In this document: positions 8,221-15,489 of the stretch, piece by piece
How the letters are laid out: each line of letters begins with the position of its first letter
Position numbering within the stretch: position 1 is the stretch's first letter
NCBI RefSeq assembly: GCF_009857475.1
Contig: NZ_WWCJ01000004.1
Span: forward strand, 124,001-188,000
Direction of reading: 5' to 3'
Source: Pseudoduganella guangdongensis
GTDB lineage: Bacteria > Pseudomonadota > Gammaproteobacteria > Burkholderiales > Burkholderiaceae_D
Length of the DNA stretch: 64,000 nt
Notes under the pieces: generated by a model
What the model was told of the DNA's origin: nothing
What the model saw: only the letters and a program-made list of their open reading frames with translations
Database searches by the model: none
Translations under genes and position numbers: made by a program

Positions 8221-8248
8221 AAAAAAAGCCCCGGTCAATGCCGGGGCT
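8221..8248 (-). terminator. Intrinsic terminator of the phasin gene
   Basis: AGCCCCGG (8227-8234) and CCGGGGCT (8241-8248) form an 8-bp stem with a six-base loop. Read on the minus strand the stem is followed by TTTTTTTATT, so it ends leftward transcription from the phasin gene at 8348-8905. On the plus strand no T run follows. Confidence 0.85.
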
Positions 8249-8347
8249 CTGGAAGGACACCCGCTGAGAGGAAACCACGGATGCCGAGGAGACCTGCGTA
8301 CAGCGTTGCTTCATAGCCGGCCGCTGGGGCCGGCGGGTATTTCGGGA

Positions 8348-8905
8348 TTACTGCTTCTTGGCGGCGTTGCTGGCAACCGTGGTGAACTGGTTCACAGCGG
8401 CGTTCACATTGGCTTCGAAGGTTTCTGCAGCGGCCTTGGCGCTCTTGGTGAACTGCTCGTAACCGGCGTTGGCGTTGTTCAGTGCGGATTTGAACAGGGC
8501 AACGGCGCTTTCGCTGCCGGCGGGGGCGTTCTTGCTCACTTCGTCCACCAGGGAAATCACCTTCCGGTTGGTTTCCGCGATCTGGGTTTCGGCGGCCTTG
8601 CTGAATTCAGCGCCGGTGCCGGAAGCGATCGATGCCAGGTGGCGGCCGTAAGCGATGGCTTTTTCGGCGGCTGGCTGGGCCTGGGCTGCGCTCAGGGTGA
8701 AGAATTCTTGTGGATCCTTGGCGGCCAGCAACTGCTTGGTGGCGACCGACGATTCTTCCAGCGAAGCCTTGGCAGCGGTGATGTTCAGGTCGACGAACTT
8801 CTCAACGCCTTCGAAGGCCTTGTTGGTCAACGAGGAAAACAGCGCGAATTGGCTCTCGAAGTTCGCCTTGGTGGCGTTAGAAAACTGCTCAGGAATCGCA
8901 AACAT
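8348..8905 (-). CDS. phaP: Phasin family protein (polyhydroxyalkanoate granule-associated)
   Basis: Phasins coat intracellular polyhydroxybutyrate granules and control their size and number. The 185-residue protein has the Phasin_2 pattern: Phe-Ala-Ile-Pro-Glu-Gln-Phe at the N-terminus, then an Ala-rich amphipathic helical body with [13 protein letters not shown] and Ala-Lys-Ala-Ser-Leu-Glu-Glu. The ATG at 8905 is chosen because GGAGAG precedes it at 4 bases; a TTG four codons upstream overlaps that site. It is a single gene with its own terminator. Two TGC-N3-GCA dyads upstream suggest control by a PhaR-type repressor. Confidence 0.93.
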   Translation of the reverse strand: MFAIPEQFSNATKANFESQFALFSSLTNKAFEGVEKFVDLNITAAKASLEESSVATKQLLAAKDPQEFFTLSAAQAQPAAEKAIAYGRHLASIASGTGAEFSKAAETQIAETNRKVISLVDEVSKNAPAGSESAVALFKSALNNANAGYEQFTKSAKAAAETFEANVNAAVNQFTTVASNAAKKQ

Positions 8906-8967
8906 TGGACTCTCCAAAATTAAATTAGTCGTTGAAACTTGCTGCTTCTACAACGGAAAACAACATA

Positions 8968-9039
8968 TTGTGCAACGCAACAAAGTCGATTATCCGGGTT
9001 CGGGAGTCAAAGTCAAGCAGTTTTTGTGCATTGCACAAA
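8968..9039 (-). promoter_or_regulatory. Two candidate PhaR-type operator sites upstream of phaP
   Basis: Site 1, TTGTGCAACGCAA at 8968-8980, and site 2, the 17-base perfect palindrome TTTGTGCATTGCACAAA at 9023-9039, share a TGC-N3-GCA core and lie 55 bases apart. They are 63 to 134 bases upstream of the phaP start. The core resembles the motif described for PhaR/PhbF regulators of betaproteobacteria, whose repressor leaves the DNA when granules form. The palindromes are seen directly; binding by PhaR is inferred. Confidence 0.6.
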
Positions 9040-9135
9040 GGTATCAACTCCTTGTTGTGTAAGGCTTTCTGGGAGGAACGGTAAAAAATATTGCTGCCCG
9101 GCAGGAGTTGTTCGTCTAGTGCTAGAATCCCCGGG

Positions 9136-10008
9136 ATGCGTTCGCTCTTTTCCCCCATTCCGCTGTTCTTTGTCTTCTTATGGAGCACCGGCTTTATCGT
9201 GGCCCGCTATGGCTTGCCATATGCGCCGCCGCTGACTTTCCTGTTGCTGCGCTTTTTGGGCGTGCTGGCGATCCTCGGTCCGCTGGTGGTGCTGCTGCGC
9301 GCGCCGTGGCCGAAAGGGAAGGTGGGCCACGTGGCGCTGGCCGGCTTGCTGCTGCAGGCCGGGTACCTGAGTGGCGTCTGGTGCGCCATCAAGCTCGGCA
9401 TGCCGGCCGGCCTTTCGGCCCTGATTGTCGGCATGCAGCCGGTCCTGACGGCGTTCGCCGCGCCCCTGATCGGCGAACGGGTGCGGCCGCGCCAGTGGCT
9501 TGGCCTGGCGTTCGGCCTGGGCGGGGTTGCGCTGGTGGTGTACGCCAAGATCACGCTGGTTGGCCTCAGTTGGCAGGCGATCGCCCTGGCCATCTTTGCG
9601 CTGCTGTCGATCACGGCCGGTACGCTCTACCAAAAACATTTCTGTCCGCAGTTCGACCTGCGCACCGGCACCGTTATCCAGTTTGCCGCCTCGCTCGCTG
9701 CCGTGCTGCCGGTCGCCTGGCTATTGGAGGACATGGGCTCGGTCCAATGGACGCCGCAGTTCGTGGGCGCCTGGGCCTGGTCCGTGCTCGCCTTGTCCAT
9801 CGGTGCGATCTTCCTCCTCTTTGCGTTGATTCGTCGCAGCGATGCGACCCAGGTCACGAGCTTGCTTTATTTGACCCCACCCACCACCGCGCTCATGGCC
9901 TGGGCCATGTTCGGCGAAGTACTGAACTGGATGGGCCTTGCCGGTATGGCCTTGGCGGTGATTGGGGTACTATTTGTAGTTAAGCAACCCAACACGGCAC
10001 AACCATGA
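9136..10008 (+). CDS. EamA/DMT superfamily transporter
   Basis: Ten-helix drug/metabolite exporter, 290 residues, two EamA repeats (about 5-135 and 145-285). It begins Ser-Pro-Ile-Pro-Leu-Phe-Phe-Val-Phe-Leu-Trp-Ser-Thr-Gly-Phe, typical of the N-terminal helix. The ATG at 9136 is chosen because it starts at the first helix; the open frame upstream (TTG at 9091) adds non-conserved residues. A TAGAAT at 9123-9128 ends only 7 bases before this ATG, so the message may be leaderless. The stop overlaps the nitroreductase start (ATGA). Substrate unknown. Confidence 0.85.
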   Translation: MRSLFSPIPLFFVFLWSTGFIVARYGLPYAPPLTFLLLRFLGVLAILGPLVVLLRAPWPKGKVGHVALAGLLLQAGYLSGVWCAIKLGMPAGLSALIVGMQPVLTAFAAPLIGERVRPRQWLGLAFGLGGVALVVYAKITLVGLSWQAIALAIFALLSITAGTLYQKHFCPQFDLRTGTVIQFAASLAAVLPVAWLLEDMGSVQWTPQFVGAWAWSVLALSIGAIFLLFALIRRSDATQVTSLLYLTPPTTALMAWAMFGEVLNWMGLAGMALAVIGVLFVVKQPNTAQP

Positions 10009-10700
10009 TTCACACCCCAGACCAGCAGGCCGTTGATGCGGCCATTACTTCGCGCCGCTCGATCCGCGCCTTCCTGCCGACCCCGGTGGCGCAGGAGGAT
10101 ATCGCGGCCATCCTGCAGGTGGCGGCGCGCGCGCCGTCCGGCACCAATACCCAGCCGTGGAAAGTCTATGTGCTGACCGGCGCCATGAAGGAGGCGCTGT
10201 CGGCCAGGATCCTGGCGGCCTACGCCGACCCCGAGCAAAACAAGCTGCACACCGAGGAATACGCGTACTACCCGCGCGAGTGGGTGTCGCCTTACATCGA
10301 CCGCCGCCGCAAAGTAGGCTGGGACCTGTATGCTTTGCTGGGCCTGACGCGCGAGAACAAGGCCGGCATGGCGGCGCAGCACGGCCGCAATTTCGCCTTC
10401 TTCGACGCCCCGGTCGGCATGATCTTTACCATCGACCGCATCATGGAGCAGGGCTCCTGGCTCGACTATGGCATGTTCCTGCAAAACATCATGGTGGCGG
10501 CGCGCGGACGCGGCCTCGATACCTGCCCGCAGGCGGCTTTCACCCAGTACCACCGCATCATCAGCGAAGTACTGGGCCTGCCGGCCAGCGAAACTGTTGT
10601 ATGCGGGATGTCGCTTGGTTTCGCCGATCATGGCAAAATTGAAAACAGCTTGCTAACAGAACGCGAGCCAATTGCGAATTTTGTTAAATTTATGGAGTGA
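10005..10700 (+). CDS. Nitroreductase family protein
   Basis: FMN-dependent NAD(P)H oxidoreductase of the NfsB/nitroreductase fold, 231 residues. FMN contacts are suggested by Ser-Arg-Arg-Ser-Ile-Arg-Ala-Phe at 16-23, the Ala-Pro-Ser-Gly-Thr-Asn-Thr-Gln-Pro-Trp motif near 43-52, and the C-terminal Val-Cys-Gly-Met-Ser-Leu-Gly-Phe-Ala-Asp. The start overlaps the EamA transporter stop by four bases, so the two are co-translated. Natural substrate unknown; relatives reduce quinones, nitroaromatics or enones. Confidence 0.9.
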   Translation: MIHTPDQQAVDAAITSRRSIRAFLPTPVAQEDIAAILQVAARAPSGTNTQPWKVYVLTGAMKEALSARILAAYADPEQNKLHTEEYAYYPREWVSPYIDRRRKVGWDLYALLGLTRENKAGMAAQHGRNFAFFDAPVGMIFTIDRIMEQGSWLDYGMFLQNIMVAARGRGLDTCPQAAFTQYHRIISEVLGLPASETVVCGMSLGFADHGKIENSLLTEREPIANFVKFME

Positions 10701-10785
10701 GCAAGCTTTCGTTGTAACCCTGCGTCACTATAGGAAATGTGTATTGTGGGGCTGAAAACATTGGTGCGGAAAAGTCCGATTTCGC

Positions 10786-10813
10786 TTGCGCCGGAATCTC
10801 ATTTTGCTACACT
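10786..10813 (+). promoter_or_regulatory. Sigma-70 promoter candidate for the D-Ala endopeptidase gene
   Basis: TTGCGC (10786-10791), a 16-base spacer and TACACT (10808-10813), followed by the ATG at 10854 with GGGGAA just before it. It gives a leader of about 34 bases. Motif quality is moderate. Confidence 0.5.
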
Positions 10814-10853
10814 GCAACTAGCGATTCTGCTGATTCACTCCGGGGAATGACGA

Positions 10854-11900
10854 ATGAACAAACTTGCTATCGGTCTGCTGGTGTCCTTGTTCTGCGCAAC
10901 TGCGTCTATGGGTTCTGCGCAGGCGGCTACCAAGAAAGCGGGCGTGCGCTACGCGGCGCCGGCGGCCAAGACCCAGATGGTCAAGCGCGTCGTCAAGGTA
11001 CGCGGCAAGAACAAGGTGGTGTACCAGCGCGTGACCAAGGTGGCGGATTTCGGCCGTCCAACCATGGGCGACCTGGCCGGCCTGAACCTGGTGCGCGATC
11101 CCCTCGACCTGAAGTCCAATGTGGCCCTGATGCTGGACCAGGCCAATTCCGAAGTCCTGTTTGAAAAGAATGCCGGTGTGGCGCTGCCGATCGCGTCGAT
11201 CACCAAGATGATGACCGGCCTGGTGGTGGTGGAATCCGGCCAGGATCTGGACGAAGAGCTGACCGTGACCGATGAAGACGTCGATCGCGAGAAGTTCAGC
11301 TCGTCGCGCCTGAAAGTGGGCGACCGCCTGACCCGCCGCAATATGCTGCACATCGCCCTGATGAGCTCCGAGAACCGCGCCGCGTCCGCGCTGGGCCGCA
11401 ACTATCCGGGTGGCTTGCCGGCCTTTGTCGACGCCATGAACGCCAAGGCGCAGGAGCTGGGCATGAGCGACACCCGCTATGTGGATTCGAGCGGCCTGTC
11501 CAAGAAGAATGTGGCCAGCGCGCGCGACCTGGCCAAGCTGGTGCAGGCGTCTTACGAGCACCCGATCCTGCGTGAATTCTCGACCGACCCGAAAGCCGTG
11601 GTCGAAAACAATGGCCGTCCGGTGACCTTTGGCACCACCAACCGCCTGGTGGCGCCGAACTCGGGCTGGGAAATTGGCCTGCAGAAAACCGGCTTCATCA
11701 ATGAAGCCGGCCGTTGCCTGATCATGCAAGCCATGGTGGAAGGGCGCGCCGTCATCATGGTGCTGCTCGACGCCAAGGGCGCTGCGGCCCGGGTGGCCGA
11801 CGCCAACCGCATGAAGAAATGGCTGACCGCGCTGAAGCCGACCTTCGGCGACACGGTCAGCGGCGCTAGCACCAGCGCCCAGTCTTACTCGGGAATGTAA
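10854..11900 (+). CDS. pbpG: D-alanyl-D-alanine endopeptidase (PBP7/8 type, S11 family)
   Basis: Periplasmic low-molecular-mass penicillin-binding protein that cuts peptidoglycan cross-links; 348 residues. A signal peptide (Leu-Leu-Val-Ser-Leu-Phe-Cys-Ala...Ala-Gln-Ala) ends near residue 24. A basic, Lys-rich linker spans 26-60. The catalytic domain has all three S11 motifs: Ser115-Ile-Thr-Lys118, Ser172-Glu-Asn174 and Lys278-Thr-Gly280. A promoter-like sequence is at 10786-10813. The 3' end overlaps the convergent IclR gene by 16 bases. Confidence 0.93.
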   Translation: MNKLAIGLLVSLFCATASMGSAQAATKKAGVRYAAPAAKTQMVKRVVKVRGKNKVVYQRVTKVADFGRPTMGDLAGLNLVRDPLDLKSNVALMLDQANSEVLFEKNAGVALPIASITKMMTGLVVVESGQDLDEELTVTDEDVDREKFSSSRLKVGDRLTRRNMLHIALMSSENRAASALGRNYPGGLPAFVDAMNAKAQELGMSDTRYVDSSGLSKKNVASARDLAKLVQASYEHPILREFSTDPKAVVENNGRPVTFGTTNRLVAPNSGWEIGLQKTGFINEAGRCLIMQAMVEGRAVIMVLLDAKGAAARVADANRMKKWLTALKPTFGDTVSGASTSAQSYSGM

Positions 11901-12667
11901 CCCAGGGTGGCGGAGATCTGGTTGGCGGTATTGACCAGGTCTTCCAGCCACTCCTCCTGCAGCCGGTCGGCCGGCGCGGAAATCGACAAGCCTGCCACCA
12001 GTTTGCCGGAATCGTCACGGATGCCGGCCGCCATGCAGCGCACCCCCAGTTCCAATTCCTCATTGTCACGCGCATAGCCGCGCGCGCGCACCAGGCTCAG
12101 CTCGCGTTCCAGGCGGCCCAGGTCGGTAATCGAATTCTTGTTGTGGCCAGCCAGCCCGGTGCGGGTGGCATAGGCGCGGATCGCTTTTGGCTCGTCCACC
12201 GACAGGAACAGCTTGCCGGTCGAAGTCAGGTGCAGCGGGCCGCGCGCGCCAATGGCGCGCACCACCTGCATGCCCGAGCGTTCCGAATAGGCGCGGTCGA
12301 TGTACACGATCTCATCGCCCTGGCGCACCGACAGGTTGATGGTCTGCTGCGTCTTTTTGTGCAGTGCACGCATGGAATCCAGCGCCGCTTCCCGCACCGA
12401 CAAGCGGCTCTTCACCACATTGCCCAGCTCCAGCAGGCGCATGCCCAGGCGGTAGGTGCCTGGTTCCACGCGGTCGACAAAGCGCGTCACCACCAGGTCG
12501 TTCAGGATGCGGTGTGCGGTGGACGGGTGCAGGCCGGAGACCTTGGACAGCTCTTTCAGGGGAACCGGGTCCGGGTATCGCGCCAGGGCGTCGAGCAGGG
12601 CCGTCATGCGGTCGATGACCTGGATCGTCGTTTTCGGTTCCTGTGGGGGCAGGGATTCGCTTTTCAT
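11885..12667 (-). CDS. IclR family transcriptional regulator
   Basis: 260 residues. The N-terminal winged HTH spans about 14-75 (Lys-Glu-Leu-Ser-Lys-Val-Ser-Gly-Leu-His-Pro-Ser-Thr-Ala-His-Arg-Ile-Leu). The C-terminal IclR effector domain spans about 85-255, with Gly-Pro-Leu-His-Leu-Thr-Ser-Thr-Gly-Lys near residue 146 and Gly-Leu-Ser-Ile-Ser-Ala-Pro-Ala near 235. It is divergent from dgkA, and a 7-bp inverted repeat lies in the shared 87-base gap. There is no metabolic gene next to it, so the effector and targets are unknown. IclR proteins often repress aromatic or glyoxylate catabolism. Confidence 0.92.
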   Translation of the reverse strand: MKSESLPPQEPKTTIQVIDRMTALLDALARYPDPVPLKELSKVSGLHPSTAHRILNDLVVTRFVDRVEPGTYRLGMRLLELGNVVKSRLSVREAALDSMRALHKKTQQTINLSVRQGDEIVYIDRAYSERSGMQVVRAIGARGPLHLTSTGKLFLSVDEPKAIRAYATRTGLAGHNKNSITDLGRLERELSLVRARGYARDNEELELGVRCMAAGIRDDSGKLVAGLSISAPADRLQEEWLEDLVNTANQISATLGYIPE

Positions 12668-12686
12668 ATTGTGGTTGGTGCGGTGC

Positions 12687-12710
12687 GGTATAAGCAGACT
12701 TATTTATACC
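12687..12710. promoter_or_regulatory. Inverted repeat, candidate IclR operator
   Basis: GGTATAA (12687-12693) and TTATACC (12704-12710) are exact inverted repeats. A second dyad, ATAAG / CTTAT, is nested inside. It is 20 bases upstream of the iclR-type start, where autoregulating IclR proteins bind. It is also 31 bases upstream of the dgkA -10. Confidence 0.5.
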
Positions 12711-12740
12711 ATGATGTGAAAAAAATGGGAATTCTGTCGC

Positions 12741-12746
12741 TATAAT
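12741..12746 (+). promoter_or_regulatory. dgkA -10 element, possibly leaderless transcript
   Basis: A perfect TATAAT ends 8 bases before the dgkA ATG at 12755, so the transcript would start 1-2 bases before the start codon. No Shine-Dalgarno sequence is visible between them. No good -35 hexamer is seen at 16-18 bases. Confidence 0.5.
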
Positions 12747-12754
12747 CCGTCACC

Positions 12755-13138
12755 ATGGAACCTGTCAGTGAATTCAAAAGCAAGAGTGGCCTGAAGCGCA
12801 TTTTCTCGGCCTTTTTCTACTCGATGGACGGCCTGAAAACAGCCATCCGCTCGGAGCACGCCTTCCGGCAGGAACTGGTGCTGTTCGTGATCGGCAGCAT
12901 TGCGGCGCTGCTATTGCCCGTTTCTGCCTTCCAGAAACTGGTGTTGATCGGCAGCATGGTGATCGTGCTGATTGTCGAACTGATCAACTCCGCCATTGAG
13001 GCGGTGGTCGACCGCGTGTCGCTGGAACGCCATCCGCTGTCCAAGAATGCCAAGGACTTTGGCAGCGCGGCGGTGCTGCTGGCCTGCCTGTTGTCGGCGG
13101 CGGCCTGGGCGGTCGTCCTGTTCAATCGCTTCTTTTAA
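12755..13138 (+). CDS. dgkA: Diacylglycerol kinase
   Basis: Small integral membrane kinase that phosphorylates diacylglycerol to phosphatidic acid, recycling lipid from membrane-derived oligosaccharide synthesis. It has 127 residues and three predicted helices. The family signature Glu-Leu-Ile-Asn-Ser-Ala-Ile-Glu-Ala-Val-Val-Asp-Arg is at about 70-82, and Glu-His-Ala-Phe-Arg-Gln-Glu at 33-39. Length and motifs match the E. coli enzyme. The start codon follows a TATAAT at only 8 bases. Confidence 0.96.
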   Translation: MEPVSEFKSKSGLKRIFSAFFYSMDGLKTAIRSEHAFRQELVLFVIGSIAALLLPVSAFQKLVLIGSMVIVLIVELINSAIEAVVDRVSLERHPLSKNAKDFGSAAVLLACLLSAAAWAVVLFNRFF

Positions 13139-13155
13139 TTACTTTCTGGTATAAC

Positions 13156-13176
13156 GAACGAAGAAAGTATTCGTTC
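13156..13176. promoter_or_regulatory. 7-bp inverted repeat upstream of the sulfate-binding protein gene
   Basis: GAACGAA (13156-13162) and TTCGTTC (13170-13176) are exact inverted repeats with a 7-base spacer. An AT-rich TATTTATATA follows and could hold the -10. This is a candidate site for a regulator of sulfur genes such as CysB or Cbl, but CysB sites are poorly conserved and the link is inferred. Confidence 0.45.
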
Positions 13177-13233
13177 CTATTTATATAAGTGGCCGGTAAT
13201 CTGGCGTCTCCAAACACAAAGAGGGGGACCCAG

Positions 13234-14247
13234 ATGCTGTCCAAGAAACTGATTGCCGCTGCCTTGATCGCCACCGCCAGCGTGGCGCAGGCTGCCGACG
13301 TGAGCTTGCTCAACGTCTCTTACGACCCGACCCGCGAGCTGTACCAGGACGTCAACACCGCCTTCGCCAAGGAGTGGAAGGCCAAGACTGGCGACAACGT
13401 CAAGATCAAGCAGTCGCACGGCGGTTCCGGCAAGCAGGCGCGCGCCGTGATCGACGGCCTGGAGGCGGACGTGGTGACCCTGGCCCTGGCCTATGACATC
13501 GACGCCATCGCCGAACGCGGCCTGCTGAACAAGGATTGGCAGAAACGCCTGGGTCTTAACTCGGCGCCTTACAGCTCGACCATCGTCTTCCTGGTGCGCA
13601 AGGGCAACCCGAAAGCCATCAAGGATTGGGGCGACCTGGTCAAGCCGAACGTGGCGGTGATTACCCCCAACCCTAAAACCTCCGGCGGCGCCCGCTGGAA
13701 CCACCTGGCCGCTTACGGCTACGCCCTGCGCCAGCCAGGCGGCAGCGACGCCAGAGCCAAGGAATACCTGAAGAAGCTGTACAAGAACGTGCCGGTGCTG
13801 GACTCCGGCGCGCGCGGCGCCACCACCACCTTCGTGGAACGTGGCATCGGCGACGTGCTGATCGCCTGGGAAAACGAAGCCCTGTTGGCGATCAAGGAAC
13901 TGGGCCCGGATAAGGTGGAAATCGTGGCGCCGTCCGTCTCCATCCTGGCCGAACCGCCCATCGCCATCGTTGATAAAGTCGTGGACAAGCGCGGCACCCG
14001 CAAAGTGGCGGAGGCTTACCTGCAGTTCCTGTACACCGACCAGGCGCAGGCGATCATCGCCCAGAACTACTATCGCCCGAGCGTGGAGAAGGAAGCTAAG
14101 AAATATGCTGCCCAGTTCCCCAACGTGAAGCTGTTCAAGATCACCGACGTGGCTGGCGACTGGACTACCGCGCAGAAGACCCACTTCTCCGACGGCGGCG
14201 TGTTCGACCAGATCTACCAGCCTGGCGCCAAGCTGGCCGGCCAGTAA
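13234..14247 (+). CDS. sbp: Sulfate/thiosulfate ABC transporter substrate-binding protein
   Basis: Periplasmic sulfate-binding protein, 337 residues, with a signal peptide cleaved after Ser-Val-Ala-Gln-Ala (residues 15-19). Family motifs include [22 protein letters not shown] and [10 protein letters not shown], which bind sulfate by main-chain contacts. The ATG at 13234 follows GAGGGGG at a good distance; the open frame upstream is not conserved. Its membrane and ATPase partners cysT-cysW-cysA lie 9 kb downstream, an unusual separation for this family. Confidence 0.95.
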   Translation: MLSKKLIAAALIATASVAQAADVSLLNVSYDPTRELYQDVNTAFAKEWKAKTGDNVKIKQSHGGSGKQARAVIDGLEADVVTLALAYDIDAIAERGLLNKDWQKRLGLNSAPYSSTIVFLVRKGNPKAIKDWGDLVKPNVAVITPNPKTSGGARWNHLAAYGYALRQPGGSDARAKEYLKKLYKNVPVLDSGARGATTTFVERGIGDVLIAWENEALLAIKELGPDKVEIVAPSVSILAEPPIAIVDKVVDKRGTRKVAEAYLQFLYTDQAQAIIAQNYYRPSVEKEAKKYAAQFPNVKLFKITDVAGDWTTAQKTHFSDGGVFDQIYQPGAKLAGQ

Positions 14248-14271
14248 TCAACTGCAACGCAGGAGGGCCGC

Positions 14272-14904
14272 ATGGCGATCCAACAACTGAACCAATTCCG
14301 CGTGCTGGTCGCCCCCGGCCTGCATAACAGCGGCCCGGACCACTGGCAGTCACGCTGGCAGCGCCTGTACCCGCGCTTTGAGCGGGTCGAGCAGGAGCGC
14401 TGGAGCGATCCGGTCCTGCTGCGCTGGGCCGACCGCCTGGATGAGGTGTTGGACCAGGACCGCCGTCCCACCCTGATCGTTGCGCATAGTTTCGGCTGCC
14501 TCACCACAGCACTGAGCCTGTCACGTGCATCCTCCCCCCATGTGGCGGGGGTGTTGCTGGTGGGGCCGGCCGATCCCGATAAATTCAAAGTCAGCGCCCT
14601 GCTGCCGCACGGCGAACTGCCATGCCCCTCGATCATGGTGGCCAGCAGCAACGACCCATGGATGACCGAGCAGCGCGCCGAGCAGTGGGCGCGGCGCTGG
14701 GGCAGCGATTTCGTGAACGCGGGCGCACTCGGGCATATCAACGCCGAATCGGGCCTGGGCGACTGGCGCTTTGGCCAGCGCCTGCTGCAAGTGTTGGCGC
14801 AGCGCGCCAGCAATATCAGCCTGGGCGAACGCTTCGCCGCGCCCAGGAAAGCGGCGCGCCCCTTCCTGCGGGTTGCCGCACCAGCGAGCTTTTTAACAGT
14901 TTAG
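14272..14904 (+). CDS. RBBP9/YdeN-type alpha/beta serine hydrolase
   Basis: 210 residues. The family marks are Val-Ala-Pro-Gly-Leu-His-Asn-Ser-Gly-Pro-Asp-His-Trp near residue 13-25 and the nucleophile elbow His-Ser-Phe-Gly with Ser73. A late Gly-His-Ile-Asn-Ala-Glu-Ser-Gly supplies the probable catalytic His near residue 162. The ATG has AGGAGG upstream. It follows sbp by 24 bases and may be co-transcribed with it. Substrate unknown. About 30 residues after the hydrolase fold are poorly conserved in appearance. Confidence 0.87.
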   Translation: MAIQQLNQFRVLVAPGLHNSGPDHWQSRWQRLYPRFERVEQERWSDPVLLRWADRLDEVLDQDRRPTLIVAHSFGCLTTALSLSRASSPHVAGVLLVGPADPDKFKVSALLPHGELPCPSIMVASSNDPWMTEQRAEQWARRWGSDFVNAGALGHINAESGLGDWRFGQRLLQVLAQRASNISLGERFAAPRKAARPFLRVAAPASFLTV

Positions 14905-14953
14905 AAATATGCCAGCCGTGAAAGGGGGAATGATCACCAGGCCCCTGGAACGG

Positions 14954-15280
14954 CTAGTGCAGATGTTCTTGCAAGCGCCCTTCGGGGCGCTTTTTTTCGT
15001 TCAGCATGGCGCGCAGGGCCGCAATCTCCTTGCGGGCGCAGACGATGCACTGGGGATTGTTCTTGCCGCAAGGCGGGGCGAATTCGACGGCGGCCAGGAT
15101 GCTGGCCTGGATCGACTCCAGCTTTTCGTGCGCCGCCAGTGGCAGGCCGGCCTCTTCGAAATCCAGCATCAGCTGTTTGGCGGTGCAGTACACCGTGGCC
15201 TTCTCGAACTTGGTGTAGGCCTGCAAGGCCATCTCGGTCAGGTCGCACAGGCGGTCAGTCAGCAACAGAGCATCAGTCAT
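14954..15280 (-). CDS. Hypothetical protein with a Cys cluster
   Basis: 108 residues from the ATG at 15280, which has GGAGGAAG 2-3 bases upstream. The frame is open further upstream but without a better site. Mostly helical, with a C-x6-C-x2-C cluster (Pro-Pro-Cys-Gly-Lys...Cys-Ile-Val-Cys) near residues 71-81 that could bind metal. The last 15 or so residues are encoded by the opposite strand of a terminator hairpin (14973-14998), so the C-terminus is probably not under strong constraint. Family not recognised. Confidence 0.65.
   Translation of the reverse strand: MTDALLLTDRLCDLTEMALQAYTKFEKATVYCTAKQLMLDFEEAGLPLAAHEKLESIQASILAAVEFAPPCGKNNPQCIVCARKEIAALRAMLNEKKRPEGRLQEHLH
14973..14998 (+). 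terminator. Intrinsic terminator after the serine hydrolase gene
   Basis: AAGCGCCC (14973-14980), TTCG tetraloop, GGGCGCTT (14985-14992), within a run of seven T. A canonical plus-strand terminator for the sbp / hydrolase transcript. It lies inside the 3' end of the convergent hypothetical gene. Confidence 0.9.
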
Positions 15281-15489
15281 CACTTCCTCCCTTGAATCGC
15301 TTGCAGACAATGTAGCACGGTTGTAAAGCACATACCAGAGCGTAGCATTTCTAGGAGGAAAGCATGCAAACGACTAAATATTATTCAATTAAACAACACT
15401 GCCAGAAGAATAAACGGTTTCCCCCTTGGTAAGTTCAAATCGTGCGCGTTAGTATTTTTGCACCTGCAACGATATGATTGGATCACCAC

